DNA of 64,000 bases from an uncultured Microbacterium sp. (GTDB lineage: Bacteria > Actinomycetota > Actinomycetes > Actinomycetales > Microbacteriaceae): assembly GCF_943912325.1 (NCBI RefSeq), contig NZ_CALTTX010000008.1:9098-73097 (forward strand), in the 5' to 3' direction. Position 1 is the first letter of the stretch. Each line of letters begins with the position of its first letter. A program made the translations under genes and the position numbers. This document shows positions 8,926 through 18,167 of this stretch, one piece after another. Under the pieces are notes generated by a model. It saw nothing but the letters and a program-made list of their open reading frames with translations, ran no database searches and was not told where the DNA came from.

Positions 8926-10602
8926 TCAGCGGTTGAGCCACGTCGAGTAGAACGACGGGCGGCCGACCGACTCGGTGTGGAAGCCCTCGACGTCGGAGCG
9001 CAGGCCGAACACCTGCGGCTCCTCGAAGATGGGCAGGATGTAGGCGTTGTCAGCAAGGTAGAGCTGCGCCGCCTTCGAAGCATCCGCTCGTTCCTGCGTC
9101 GTCGGAACCGACGCGATCTTGGCCAGCAGCTCATCGAGCTTCGGGTCGGCGACCGAGTTGTCGGCGGGGTTGCGGTTGAGCAGCGTGTTGCGGTTCTTCG
9201 AGAAGTACTGCGACTTGAGCACATCGAAATCGGCGCGGCCGACCATCGAGTGATACACCTGCACGGTGTTCTGGTCGAGGCTCGCGGCGGTCTGCGCGGC
9301 CATGTCGCCCGGGAAGAGCTTGACCTCGATGCCGATCTTGGCGAGCTGCTCCTGGATGATCGTCACGACCTCTTTCGAGCGCGGCTGCGGCAGCGCGTCG
9401 TTGAACGTGAGCGAGAGTCGCACGCCGTCTTTCGTGCGGATGCCGTCGGCGCCCGCGACCCAGCCGGCCTCGTCGAGCAGCGAGGTGGCCTTCGCCTGGT
9501 CGTAGACGTAGTACGACGAGGTGTCGACGTAGCCGAGCGCGGTCTTCGCGAGCGCGCCCGTCGCGAGGGGGTAGTTGTCGCTGAAGAGCGTGTCGACGAT
9601 CGCCTGACGGTCGATGCCCGCGATGATCGCCTGGCGCACGCGGATGTCGTCGAGCTGCGGCGTGCGGAAGCGGAAGCTCAGCCCATTGTCGACACCGTTC
9701 GTCGGGGCGGCGAGCAGCTCAAGGCCGTTGCCCGCGAACTGCGCCTCGTCGGGAGCCGCGACCTGACGGGCGACGTCGGCCTGACCCGCGACGACCGTGC
9801 CGACGCGCACGGCGTCTTCGGCCGCGAGCGTGTAGGTGATCGAGTCGAGGTACGCCCGGCCCTGGTGCTCGAGCGAGGGCGGTGCCCAGTTGTAGTCCTC
9901 ACGCGCCTTGAGCGTGATGGCGGTGCCGACCTTCTCGTCCGAGATGACGAACGGGCCCGAGCCGATCACCGAGGTGGCGTTGCCGGGGCCGAAACCGTCG
10001 GCGGCCTTCGCGAGCGTCGAATCCGACACGAGACCCGAGTTGATCGTCGAGACGGCCTGCGCGAAACCGGGCGCCGGAGCCGAGAAGAAGAAGCGCACCG
10101 TGTGCTCGTCGACGACCTCACCGTGGTCGTAGTTGTTGATCGCCTCGGAACCCGTGAGCTTGCGCGCCGAGTCGCCCTTGCCGAACAGGTCGAAGTTTGC
10201 CACGACGTTCTTCGCCGTGAGCGGCGTGCCGTCGGAGTAGGTCACGCCGTCGCGCAGCGTGAACGTGTATTGCGTCGCGTCGGCGTTGATCTCGGGCAGC
10301 GCCGTCGCAATCCACGGCTCGAGCTCGAGCGTCTTCGGGTCTTGGTAGAGCAGGCGGTCGGTGATGTTGTTGACGATGCCACCGTTGGGGTAGAAACCGG
10401 CCGCCGGCGGGTACAGGGTCGTCCACGTCTGCGGTTCGAGATAGTTCAGCGCACCACCGGCGTGCGGCGTGGCCGAAGCGTCGGGGGTGTCGGACGTGCC
10501 GGCGCAGCCGGCAACGAGGCCCGCGGTCACCGCGAGCGCGGCCGCGGCCAGCACGAACGAACGCGCGCGGGAAGAGCGCGCGCGGGAAAAGCGAGAAGAC
10601 AT
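8926..10602 (-). CDS. ABC transporter solute-binding lipoprotein (peptide type, KPN_01854-like)
   Basis: This 558-residue family-5 extracellular binding protein has an Arg-rich n-region, a hydrophobic stretch and a lipobox LVAGC with the lipidated cysteine at residue 33. The mature part shows the SBP_bac_5 landmarks: LEPWIATALPEI, YTFTLRDGVTYSDGTPLTAKNVVANF and VRQAIIAGIDRQAIVD. It is the first gene of the operon and catches the imported compound outside the membrane. The gene set matches the TIGR04028 type as I recall it. The start at 10602 gives a proper signal peptide, and the longer frame upstream does not. Confidence 0.92.
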   Translation of the reverse strand: MSSRFSRARSSRARSFVLAAAALAVTAGLVAGCAGTSDTPDASATPHAGGALNYLEPQTWTTLYPPAAGFYPNGGIVNNITDRLLYQDPKTLELEPWIATALPEINADATQYTFTLRDGVTYSDGTPLTAKNVVANFDLFGKGDSARKLTGSEAINNYDHGEVVDEHTVRFFFSAPAPGFAQAVSTINSGLVSDSTLAKAADGFGPGNATSVIGSGPFVISDEKVGTAITLKAREDYNWAPPSLEHQGRAYLDSITYTLAAEDAVRVGTVVAGQADVARQVAAPDEAQFAGNGLELLAAPTNGVDNGLSFRFRTPQLDDIRVRQAIIAGIDRQAIVDTLFSDNYPLATGALAKTALGYVDTSSYYVYDQAKATSLLDEAGWVAGADGIRTKDGVRLSLTFNDALPQPRSKEVVTIIQEQLAKIGIEVKLFPGDMAAQTAASLDQNTVQVYHSMVGRADFDVLKSQYFSKNRNTLLNRNPADNSVADPKLDELLAKIASVPTTQERADASKAAQLYLADNAYILPIFEEPQVFGLRSDVEGFHTESVGRPSFYSTWLNR

Positions 10603-10797
10603 ATCGGGAGTGCTCCTGGCGGAGGGAGGCGAGGGCCTCGAATGGATGCTGTGTGCTGTCCATTCGACAATTCCCACCCGCCGGGCGCGAAAACGCGTGT
10701 CACACGGCGTCACCCGGGGGTGTGTTCGGGGGTGTTGCTTACGCGGGGTTCGGAGGCGTCGCTTGCACGGGGTTTGCGGAGCGCGCGGCGGGGCGGC

Positions 10798-12066
10798 TCA
10801 CAGCCGGGCGTACTCGTCGATGTCGGCGAGGAAGTCGGCGACCGCCTCGTCCGACACCGTCGCGCGCGTCGCGCCGAGCGCCCGCAGGTAGTCGTCGGTC
10901 GTCAGCTGCGCGTCCGCTCCCTTGAGCGCGCGAGCGAGCGCCTCTTGAGATGCGCGGCGCGCGGCGTACTCGACATCGGCGGGAGTGAGCCCGGCGGATG
11001 CCGCGACGAGAGCCGCCGTGTCGATCTCGCCCGCCGCCGGCGGAATGTACCGCGCCCAGATCGCGGCGCGCGCCTCGGCGTCGGGAAGGCCGATCGGGAG
11101 CACGTAGTCGAATCGGCCGTGGCGCAAGAACGCGGCATCCAATGCCCGCACGAAGTTCGTTGCGCAGATGAGCAGGCGACCCTCGCTGTCGCGGAATTCA
11201 GCGACGAGCTTGAGCAGCTCGTTCGTCACGCCCTGCGTCGGCGAGGGCGGGTCTCCGCGGCGGCGCGAAGCGATCTCTTCGACCTCGTCGATGAAGACGA
11301 CGGCGTGCTCGAGGTCGCCGATCCGCTCGAACGTCTGCCGGAGCGCGCCCGCCATGCCGGACGGCGAATCGCCCAGTCGCGAGGGGAAGACCTCGACGAA
11401 GGGCCAGTCCAGTCGCGACGCCACTGCCTTGGCGAACGTCGTCTTGCCCGTTCCGGGAGGGCCGAACAGCATGACCGCCTTGGGCGGCACGACCCCGAAC
11501 TTGTCGGCGAGATCGGGCCGCGCGAGCGGGGTGACGAGGCGCTCTTCGAGGAGCGTCTTTTCGTGGCGCATGCCGCTGACGTTCTGCCACAGGTGGCGGG
11601 GCAGCAGGCGACCGCCGACCTCTTTCAGCAGGTCGAGCTCGCGGCGCTGCACGGGCATGTGCCGCTCGAGGTAACGGAGCGTGTGGCGGGCTCCGAAGCC
11701 GTTCGCCGTCAGGGCGCGGAGCGGAGCGTCTTGCTCGTCGAGCAGGATCGAGAGCTTTTCGAGCCCGAGGGTCGCCATACGGCGCTCGAGCGCATCGAGC
11801 AGCGAGCCGCCGACGATCTCGGCGTCAACGTCGTCGGCGACCGCGAAGAACACGATCCACCCCTGCGCGTGCGCCGCGCGGCCGACCACGACCCCGACGA
11901 TGTCGTCGTCGCGCGTCGCGACGACGGCATGATCGGCCTGGCACGAGGCGATGACTTCCGAGAGCGAGTACACCGCGCTCTCTCGAGCGGGGTGCACTCG
12001 CTCCCACAGCCGCACGACGCGGTCGAGGTCTTCGTCGTGGAAGTCACGGATACGCGTGCGGGTCAT
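10798..12066 (-). CDS. GNAT acetyltransferase - AAA+ ATPase fusion protein
   Basis: This is a 422-residue protein with two parts. Residues 1-130 resemble a GNAT N-acetyltransferase (RIRDFHDEDLDRVVRLWERVHP at the start, then VGVVVGRAAHAQGWIVFFAV and LTANGFGARHTLRYLERHM). From about 155 to 415 there is a classical AAA+ domain with Walker A GPPGTGKTT (202-210), Walker B VVFIDE (256-261), an arginine-finger region FLRHGRFDYVLPIGLP and a C-terminal lid. The ATPase half resembles FtsH/VCP-type AAA domains but has no protease or membrane part. Its partner is unknown. The start may be leaderless (CATCAT 6 nt upstream). The substrate of either domain cannot be inferred. Confidence 0.85.
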   Translation of the reverse strand: MTRTRIRDFHDEDLDRVVRLWERVHPARESAVYSLSEVIASCQADHAVVATRDDDIVGVVVGRAAHAQGWIVFFAVADDVDAEIVGGSLLDALERRMATLGLEKLSILLDEQDAPLRALTANGFGARHTLRYLERHMPVQRRELDLLKEVGGRLLPRHLWQNVSGMRHEKTLLEERLVTPLARPDLADKFGVVPPKAVMLFGPPGTGKTTFAKAVASRLDWPFVEVFPSRLGDSPSGMAGALRQTFERIGDLEHAVVFIDEVEEIASRRRGDPPSPTQGVTNELLKLVAEFRDSEGRLLICATNFVRALDAAFLRHGRFDYVLPIGLPDAEARAAIWARYIPPAAGEIDTAALVAASAGLTPADVEYAARRASQEALARALKGADAQLTTDDYLRALGATRATVSDEAVADFLADIDEYARL

Positions 12067-12192
12067 GCATTCATGATGGCGCAGGTTCGCCGCGCGGTGC
12101 GGGCGCGTTGCTTGACCGGGGTCCTCCCGTTGCGTGCCCGGGGTGCTTGCCCGGTGCCCGACCGGCCGCGGTGCGGAAATGCGCCGGGCGGG

Positions 12193-13743
12193 TCAGGCCT
12201 GAGGCGCCGGGGTCTTTTCGACCGAGGCATCCACCGGCTTCGGCTTGTCGAGCACCGACGGCCGCTTCATGAACAGCACGACGACGAGACCGATCGTCAT
12301 GCCGATGATCGGCAGCCACATTGCCTCGGCCATCGCGGTCGAGAAGCCCAGCACGATGAAGCTCGGCAGCCCGCCTTCGCCGAAGCCCGACGACGCGCCC
12401 GAACCCGACGCCTGCGGCAGGTTCGCCTCGAGCCGCGCCTGCATGAGTGCTGCGATCGCCGCCGAGCCGATGACCGATCCGATCGTGCGCGTCGTGTTGT
12501 AGATGCCCGAACCGGCACCCGCCTGCATGGGCGGCAGGTTGCGGGTCGCGGTCGTCGCGAGCGGACCCCACATCCCCGCGTTCGCGAAGCCCTGCAGCAC
12601 CGAGGGGAGCAGGAACAGCCAGATCGGGGTGTCGGCTCCGCCGCCGATCAGCACGGCGTTCCAGATGAGCGAGATCACCATGAGCGCCAGCCCCGGCACG
12701 AGGATCACGCGGGGGTCGACCTTGTCGAGTAGGCGACCCGCGAACGGCGCGAGCACGCCCGACAGCACCGCCATCGGCACGAGCAGAAGAGCCGATTCGG
12801 TCGGAGTGAGCCCCCGCGCGAGCTGCACGTAGAACATGAACGGCAGGCTCATCGAGGTGACCGTCAGGCCGACGGTCGCGATGCCGATGTTCGCTACCGA
12901 GAAGTTGCGGTCGCGGAAGAGCGAAAGCGGCACGAGGGGCTCGTTCTTGGTGCGGCTCTGTGTCCAGATGAAGAACGCGAAGACGAGCACGCCGCCGACG
13001 ATCATCGTCCATACCCAGCCGTTCCAGCCGAGACGCTCGCCCTCTTGCAGGCCGAAGACGACGAGGAAGAGTCCCACCGCACTCAGGAGCACGCCCGGAA
13101 TGTCGAAGCGGTGCGAGCGCGTGGGCAGCTGCGGCACGAGCAGCACGGCGAGCACGAACCCGATGACGCCGACGGGCAGGTTGATGAAGAAGATCCATTC
13201 CCACCCGAAGCCATCGACGATCAGGCCGCCGAGGAGCGGGCCGACGAGAGTCGCAACACCCGCGGTCGCGCCCCACAGGCCCATCGCGGCGCCCCGCTTG
13301 TTGGGCGGGAACGTGCGCGTGATGACCGCCATCGTCTGAGGCGTGACGAGGGCCGCGCCGAGACCCTGCACGGCACGCATCGCGACGAGCATCCCGAGGC
13401 TCTGCGACAGACCGCAGCCGAGCGAGGCGAGCGTGAAGATCGCGAGGCCGATGAGGTAGAGGTTTTTGGGGCCGAACCGGTCGCCGAGGCGGCCCGTGAC
13501 GAGCAGCGGCACGGCGTACGTGAGCAGGTAGGCGCTGGTAACCCACACGACGTTGTCGAGGTTGGTCGAGGCGGGGTCGAGTGCCGCTTTGATCGCGGGG
13601 TTCGCGACCGAGACGATCGTCGTGTCGACGAGGATCATGAAGAAGCCGATGACGAGCGCCCAGAGGGCGGGCCAGGGGCTCTTTTCGGGGCCGGATGCCG
13701 CGGGGTTCGATGCCGCGGAGCCCGTGTGCTGGGGAGAAGTCAT
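12193..13743 (-). CDS. MFS multidrug efflux transporter (EmrB/QacA, DHA2 type)
   Basis: This 516-residue major facilitator with about 14 membrane segments is of the DHA2 class. Motifs include FFMILVDTTIVSVANPAI in segment 1, LLVTGRLGDRFGPKNLY (motif A) and the motif C region GPLLGGLIVDGFGWEWIFFIN. It would export drugs or toxic metabolites with proton uptake. The ATG at 13743 overlaps the stop of the PadR gene upstream (ATGA), so the two are co-transcribed and the PadR protein is the likely regulator. Confidence 0.93.
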   Translation of the reverse strand: MTSPQHTGSAASNPAASGPEKSPWPALWALVIGFFMILVDTTIVSVANPAIKAALDPASTNLDNVVWVTSAYLLTYAVPLLVTGRLGDRFGPKNLYLIGLAIFTLASLGCGLSQSLGMLVAMRAVQGLGAALVTPQTMAVITRTFPPNKRGAAMGLWGATAGVATLVGPLLGGLIVDGFGWEWIFFINLPVGVIGFVLAVLLVPQLPTRSHRFDIPGVLLSAVGLFLVVFGLQEGERLGWNGWVWTMIVGGVLVFAFFIWTQSRTKNEPLVPLSLFRDRNFSVANIGIATVGLTVTSMSLPFMFYVQLARGLTPTESALLLVPMAVLSGVLAPFAGRLLDKVDPRVILVPGLALMVISLIWNAVLIGGGADTPIWLFLLPSVLQGFANAGMWGPLATTATRNLPPMQAGAGSGIYNTTRTIGSVIGSAAIAALMQARLEANLPQASGSGASSGFGEGGLPSFIVLGFSTAMAEAMWLPIIGMTIGLVVVLFMKRPSVLDKPKPVDASVEKTPAPQA

Positions 13744-14423
13744 TGTCGTGCAGCCTTTCGCTGAGCGAGGTAGTGAGGAGAGTGGCGCCGCGCGGGGTCT
13801 TCTGAGGCCCAGGGGAACTCGCAATTGCGCAAGCGCGTGATGAGGGAATCGATCCAGGCGAGATCGGCCGCGGCGAGGGCTTCGTCGCGCTCGATCTCGA
13901 TGAGGTATTGGGCGGGGACGCCCGTCGCGGCGGCTTTGTCGAGCCCCGCGCGGGTCTGTCGCAGGTCGGCCGCGATCGCGTCACGGCGGCCCGTCAGCTG
14001 AGCGACCGTCTCGTCACGGTCGAGGTTGTGGGCCTCCGAGAGCGCGACGCGGAATCGCGGTTCGTCTGAGGCCCAGCGAAGTTCGTGCCGGACCCACTCG
14101 GCGACGGCCTGACGCCCGGCATCCGTCACCGCATAGGTCGTGCGTTCTGGGCGGTTGCCGCCGCGATCGACGCCGAGCTCACGCACGAGACCCGCCTCGG
14201 CGAGGCGAGCGACCGTGTGGTACAGCGTGCCGTTCGTGATCTTGACCAGCCTGTCGTCGTGTCGGATGTGGAGCAGACGCTTCATCTCATAGGGATGCAT
14301 GTCGTCTTCGGTGAGTAGCGCGAGCAGCATGACCGCCAGCGGAGTCAGTCTGCGCGCGGCCTCAGACATCGGCTGCGGGGCCGAGTCTGCGGTCGGGCGC
14401 GGGCTGGTGGCCGTGGGTGTCAT
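13740..14423 (-). CDS. PadR-family transcriptional regulator
   Basis: This 227-residue PadR repressor has an N-terminal winged helix (about residues 28-105) with HPYEMKRLLHIRHDD, the wing-forming ITNGTLYHTVARLAEAGLV and TTYAVTDAGRQAV. The C-terminal region is a helical dimerisation domain typical of PadR_C. It is the first gene of a two-gene operon with the efflux pump and likely represses it until a ligand binds. A palindrome overlaps its own -10 box (see operator). Confidence 0.9.
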   Translation of the reverse strand: MTPTATSPRPTADSAPQPMSEAARRLTPLAVMLLALLTEDDMHPYEMKRLLHIRHDDRLVKITNGTLYHTVARLAEAGLVRELGVDRGGNRPERTTYAVTDAGRQAVAEWVRHELRWASDEPRFRVALSEAHNLDRDETVAQLTGRRDAIAADLRQTRAGLDKAAATGVPAQYLIEIERDEALAAADLAWIDSLITRLRNCEFPWASEDPARRHSPHYLAQRKAARQ

Positions 14424-14440
14424 TGATGCTCCATGTCGAT

Positions 14441-14456
14441 TAGTTCAGGTGGACTA
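14441..14456. promoter_or_regulatory. Candidate PadR operator and -10 box
   Basis: TAGTTCA-GG-TGGACTA is an imperfect palindrome (7-nt arms, one mismatch) 18 nt before the PadR start. On the minus strand TATAGT (14453-14458) overlaps it and would serve as the -10 box, so a bound regulator would block the polymerase. A ribosome site (GGAG) follows before the ATG. Confidence 0.5.
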
Positions 14457-14570
14457 TACACCCGCTGGTCGGTCGTGCGCACGTGGATCTCGCGTGGGAG
14501 TTTCGATGTTTATCGAATATTTTTTACTCACGACTTGCCTTCTATCGTATTTCTGTTCTACTGTGGATGC

Positions 14571-16073
14571 ATGTCCACCACTCTCGATGCGATTGCCGAG
14601 GCCCTTGAGGCCGTCGTTGCCGCGGGTGGCGATCGCGCTCCCGGGTCGCTCGGACCCGGTGACCTGGTGGCCGTGAACGCCGCTCTGGGCGTGCTTCGGC
14701 GGCGTGTCGATGCAGCATTGGTGCCGGTCGCGGCCGAGATCGCTCGGCAGTCGCGACGCGAATTGGGCGCCGAGGGACTCGCTCGTATTCAGGGGCACGC
14801 CTCGCCCGCGGCGATGATCGGGGCAACGACGGGCACGACGCCGGCCGAAGCGCACCGCCTGATGCAGGTCGGCGAGGCGACGGCGCCGCGCGCGACGCTC
14901 ACGGGCGAGGCTCTGCCGCCGAAGCATCCGCACGTCGCGGCCGCCGTGTCGGCGGGAGTCCTCGGAGTGCACGCGTCGGCGACGATCGTTGGGATGCTCG
15001 ACCGGGTGGCTCCCCGCGCTCGCACGCTTCCCGGCGGCGCCGACGCCGTGATCGAGATGGAGCGCGTGCTCGTCGAGCGGGCGCCGGGGCTCACGAGCGA
15101 CCAGTTGGCCCGGCTCATCGCGCGGGCGGAGGCACACCTCGATCCCGACGGGCTCGAGCCAGCCGAAGAGGAACGCCGCGCCGCGCGATCGCTGACCATC
15201 CGTGAGCGCGCCGGCATGTTGCACATCGATGCGCGGCTCGATATCGAATCCGGCGCTCCTGTGCGGGCCGTCATCGAGGGGCTCGTCACCGCGACGCTGC
15301 ACCGCAATCGCGACGCCGCGCGCGGGCAGGGGGCTGGTTCGGGTGTCGGCGCCAATTCTGAGTCCGCCGGTTTTGAGGCCGGCGACTCCAGCGCGGCCGC
15401 CGACGCACACGCTCGTGCGGCTGAGCACGGCGTGGCTGCGGGAGACGAACCCGATCCGGGGCGCGCGTTGAGCCCCGACGACCGCACTGTCGCGCAGATC
15501 CGCGCCGATGTGCTCGTCGACCTCTGCCGCCACGCGATCGGGTGCACGCAGGTGCCGACCCTCCCGACGGCAACCGTGATCGTGCGGATTCCGCTCGAGG
15601 CGCTGCAATCCGGCGAGGGCGCAGCCGAGATCGACGGCATCAACCAGCCGATCACCGTCACCGCGGCGCGACGACTCGCGGCCGAGTCGCGTGTCATCCC
15701 GTGCGTGCTCGGTGCCGATGGCGCGATCCTCGATTGGGGGCGCGCGCGGCGGCTGTTCTCGCATTCGCAAAAGCTCGCGCTCACCGAGCGCGATGGCGGG
15801 TGCGCCTGGTGCGGAGCGCCACCGCACATGGCGGTCGTGCATCACATCCGCTGGTGGGAACGAGAGCGCGGGCGCACCGACCTCGACAACGGCGTGCTGC
15901 TCTGCACGACCTGCCACATCCGTCTGCACCACGACGGCTGGACGATCACGACCGAAGGCACCCGCGCGCGCGATCGCGTGTGGTTCACCCCGCCCGGGTG
16001 GCTCGATCCCCATCGCACGCCTCGCCTCGGCGCACGAGCGGCGTTCGACCTCGCTGGGTCCTGGGCCGCGTGA
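14571..16073 (+). CDS. DUF222 (13E12 repeat) HNH endonuclease family protein
   Basis: This protein of 500 residues has a DUF222 N-terminal region (about 1-280), found almost only in actinobacteria, and a C-terminal HNH nuclease domain with CAWCGAPPHMAVVHHIRWW, then DNGVLLCTTCHIRLHHDGW. The two CxxC pairs bind zinc, and the His residues form the HNH metal site. Such genes occur in many copies in Microbacteriaceae, and the biological role is uncertain. The upstream DNA is unusually AT-rich for this genome. TACTGT lies 6 nt before the ATG, so the mRNA is probably leaderless. The longer frame upstream (from 14433) runs through that promoter and is not used. Confidence 0.85.
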   Translation: MSTTLDAIAEALEAVVAAGGDRAPGSLGPGDLVAVNAALGVLRRRVDAALVPVAAEIARQSRRELGAEGLARIQGHASPAAMIGATTGTTPAEAHRLMQVGEATAPRATLTGEALPPKHPHVAAAVSAGVLGVHASATIVGMLDRVAPRARTLPGGADAVIEMERVLVERAPGLTSDQLARLIARAEAHLDPDGLEPAEEERRAARSLTIRERAGMLHIDARLDIESGAPVRAVIEGLVTATLHRNRDAARGQGAGSGVGANSESAGFEAGDSSAAADAHARAAEHGVAAGDEPDPGRALSPDDRTVAQIRADVLVDLCRHAIGCTQVPTLPTATVIVRIPLEALQSGEGAAEIDGINQPITVTAARRLAAESRVIPCVLGADGAILDWGRARRLFSHSQKLALTERDGGCAWCGAPPHMAVVHHIRWWERERGRTDLDNGVLLCTTCHIRLHHDGWTITTEGTRARDRVWFTPPGWLDPHRTPRLGARAAFDLAGSWAA

Positions 16074-16076
16074 GCA

Positions 16077-16148
16077 CCAGGGGTACAGCTGAAGCCAGGG
16101 GTACACGTGAAGCCAGGGGTACAGGTGAAGCCAGGGGTACAGGTGAAG
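16077..16148. repeat. Four tandem copies of an 18-bp unit
   Basis: The unit CCAGGGGTACAGGTGAAG is present four times head to tail, starting at 16077, 16095, 16113 and 16131. Units three and four are identical, and the first two each differ from them by a few bases. The array starts 3 nt after the HNH stop and ends 41 nt before purC. It looks like a variable-number tandem repeat, and no regulatory meaning is evident. Confidence 0.9.
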
Positions 16149-16189
16149 TGAGTCGGGCTAGAACGGGACCCGCCCGGGATAATGAGCGG

Positions 16190-17209
16190 GTGAGTTCTCT
16201 TGCCGAACAGTCCGCGAACGCTCCCCTCGACCTGCCGGGGTGGCGGCACGTCTACTCGGGGAAGGTGCGCGATCTGTACGTGCCCGCTCGCGGCGGGGAG
16301 CGCGGCGACAGCAGCGACGCGCCGGCCGAAAGCGACGCGCCGGCCGAACGGATGCTCGTGGTCGCGAGCGACCGTGTCAGCGCGTTCGACCACGTGCTCG
16401 AGCCGGGGATTCCGGGCAAGGGAGAGCTGCTGACGACGCTGAGCCTGTGGTGGTTCGATCTGCTCGAGCATCCGGGTGACGATGAGGCGGCGGTGCCGAA
16501 CCATCTCGCGGCGAGCTCGGTCCTGGGCGATGCCGACGACGCAATCGAGCTGATCCCCGACAGCGTGCGCGGACGCGCGATGATCGTGCGCGCGCTCGAG
16601 ATGGCGCCGATCGAGTGCGTCGTGCGCGGGTACCTCACCGGATCGGGGTGGGCCGAGTACTCGGCCGACGGCACCGTGTGCGGCATCCCGCTTCCCGCTG
16701 GCCTCAGCAACGGCGATCGTCTGCCTGAGCCGATCTTCACGCCCGCCTTCAAGGCGCCGATGGGCGAGCACGACGAGAACATTAGCTTCGAGCGCACGAT
16801 CGAGCTCGTCGGCGCAGACCTCGCCCATACCCTGCGCGACGCCTCGCTCGCGATCTATCGACGCGCGGCGGCCGTCGCCGAGACGCGCGGACTGATCCTC
16901 GCCGACACGAAGTTCGAGTTCGGCACCGACGACGCGGGGGTCCTCACGCTCGCCGACGAAGTGCTCACCCCCGACTCGTCGCGCTACTGGGACGCCGAAG
17001 CCTGGCGCACCGGCACGACCCCCACGGAGCGCATGGCGAGCTTCGACAAGCAGATCGTGCGCGACTGGCTCGCCGCCAACTGGGACAAGCAGGGCACGCC
17101 GCCCGAGCTCCCGACCGAGATCGTCGAACGCACCGCCGAGCGCTACCGCGAACTGCTGGGCCGCGTCACGGGAACGAGCACGGGAACGGGCACGGGAACC
17201 AGCGCCTAA
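16190..17209 (+). CDS. purC: Phosphoribosylaminoimidazole-succinocarboxamide synthase
   Basis: This 339-residue SAICAR synthetase joins CAIR and aspartate with ATP in purine synthesis. Landmarks are HVYSGKVRDLYVPA, MLVVASDRVSAFDHVL, ECVVRGYLTGSGW and ILADTKFEFG. It uses a GTG start with GATAAT (16178-16183) 6 nt before it, so transcription probably begins at or near the start codon. A short insert with a duplicated APAESDAPAE segment follows the first motif, and the C-terminus ends in a Thr-Gly repeat (a 12-nt tandem unit). The stop overlaps the convergent transglycosylase stop by 4 nt. Confidence 0.96.
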   Translation: MSSLAEQSANAPLDLPGWRHVYSGKVRDLYVPARGGERGDSSDAPAESDAPAERMLVVASDRVSAFDHVLEPGIPGKGELLTTLSLWWFDLLEHPGDDEAAVPNHLAASSVLGDADDAIELIPDSVRGRAMIVRALEMAPIECVVRGYLTGSGWAEYSADGTVCGIPLPAGLSNGDRLPEPIFTPAFKAPMGEHDENISFERTIELVGADLAHTLRDASLAIYRRAAAVAETRGLILADTKFEFGTDDAGVLTLADEVLTPDSSRYWDAEAWRTGTTPTERMASFDKQIVRDWLAANWDKQGTPPELPTEIVERTAERYRELLGRVTGTSTGTGTGTSA

Positions 17210-18081
17210 CCCGCGTCGGCCGCATAGCGATCGGCCGCCGCCGCGACACGATTGTTGTACGCGACGTTCGGGTTGTACGCGTGCACCGCGTCGATCCACC
17301 CCTGCGTCGTCGTCAGATCTCCGCCCGCACGGCACAGATACACCCCGGCCGACAATGCCGCATCGTCGATCTGATTGATGTCGGCCACCCCGTCGCCCGA
17401 GCCGTCGCGGCCCACCGCACGCCACGTCTCGGGAATGAACTGCATCGGCCCGACGGCGCGATCCCAGCGATCATCCCCGTCGAGCGCTCCCCCGTCGGTG
17501 TCGCGCACGACGAGCGTGTCGCCTCCCGACAGCGGCGGCCCCACGATCCGCGGCCGTGCGACCCCGTCGGCGTCGATCGCCGAACCGTCGTGCGTGCCGT
17601 GCCGCGTCTCCACGCGACCGATCGCGGCGAGCGTGGCCCACGAGACGCCGCACCCCGGCTGCTCGCGCGCGAGCACGAGCGAGGCCCCCGCATACGCGGC
17701 AAGAGCACGCGCAGGGATGCCGGTGCGCGACGCGACCCGCGCGACCCACGCGGCATCCGCCTCGCCCGCAATCCCCACGGGGGCGGCCGCCCCGACGGCC
17801 GGCACGGTCGGCACAGGCTCGCCCGCGGCGGCGTCGGCGTCTTCGACCCACGCGGGACCCGAGGCATCCCATCCGCTGCCGACCTCACCCGCACGCCCGA
17901 TCGCCACCGCGACGACCACGCCGATCAGCACGACGAAAACGCCGACGACACTCGCCGCCGCGACGATCCCCGCACGCACGGCGCCCGAGCGACGCCGAGC
18001 CGCTCGCCGCGACCCCGGCCGCGCACCCGCCGCGCCGCGCGCACCACGCCCACCGCGCGCCGGCCGCGAAGGAGTCATCAC
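17206..18081 (-). CDS. Membrane-anchored lytic murein transglycosylase-like protein
   Basis: This protein of about 291 residues has a basic, Arg/Gly-rich cytoplasmic N-terminus, one membrane segment (about 36-62) and an outside domain of the SLT/lysozyme-like fold. The catalytic Glu is in the segment LAAIGRVETRHGTH. Also visible are AVGPMQFIPETWRAVG and DINQIDDAALSAGVYLC, typical of the actinobacterial lytic transglycosylases near MltB. It would cut peptidoglycan at the cell surface. The start is GTG at 18081 or ATG at 18078. TATCCT lies 7 nt before the GTG and favours the former as a leaderless start. Confidence 0.85.
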   Translation of the reverse strand: MMTPSRPARGGRGARGAAGARPGSRRAARRRSGAVRAGIVAAASVVGVFVVLIGVVVAVAIGRAGEVGSGWDASGPAWVEDADAAAGEPVPTVPAVGAAAPVGIAGEADAAWVARVASRTGIPARALAAYAGASLVLAREQPGCGVSWATLAAIGRVETRHGTHDGSAIDADGVARPRIVGPPLSGGDTLVVRDTDGGALDGDDRWDRAVGPMQFIPETWRAVGRDGSGDGVADINQIDDAALSAGVYLCRAGGDLTTTQGWIDAVHAYNPNVAYNNRVAAAADRYAADAG

Positions 18082-18167
18082 GCGCTTGAGGATAGGCGAC
18101 GCACCCGACGCGAAGCTGTCGGCCGCTCTAGACTGAAAACCGCGTCCCGCCTCACGAAGGAGCCCCC

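Noticed and set aside
8752..12732. Very long open frame (over 1300 codons) on the plus strand
   Set aside because: It is the complement of the binding-protein, AAA+ and MFS genes in a GC-rich genome. The translation is Arg-rich without domains, and the minus-strand genes have clear families.
16077..16148. Possible CRISPR-like array
   Set aside because: The 18-bp units are directly joined with no spacers, so it is a plain tandem repeat.
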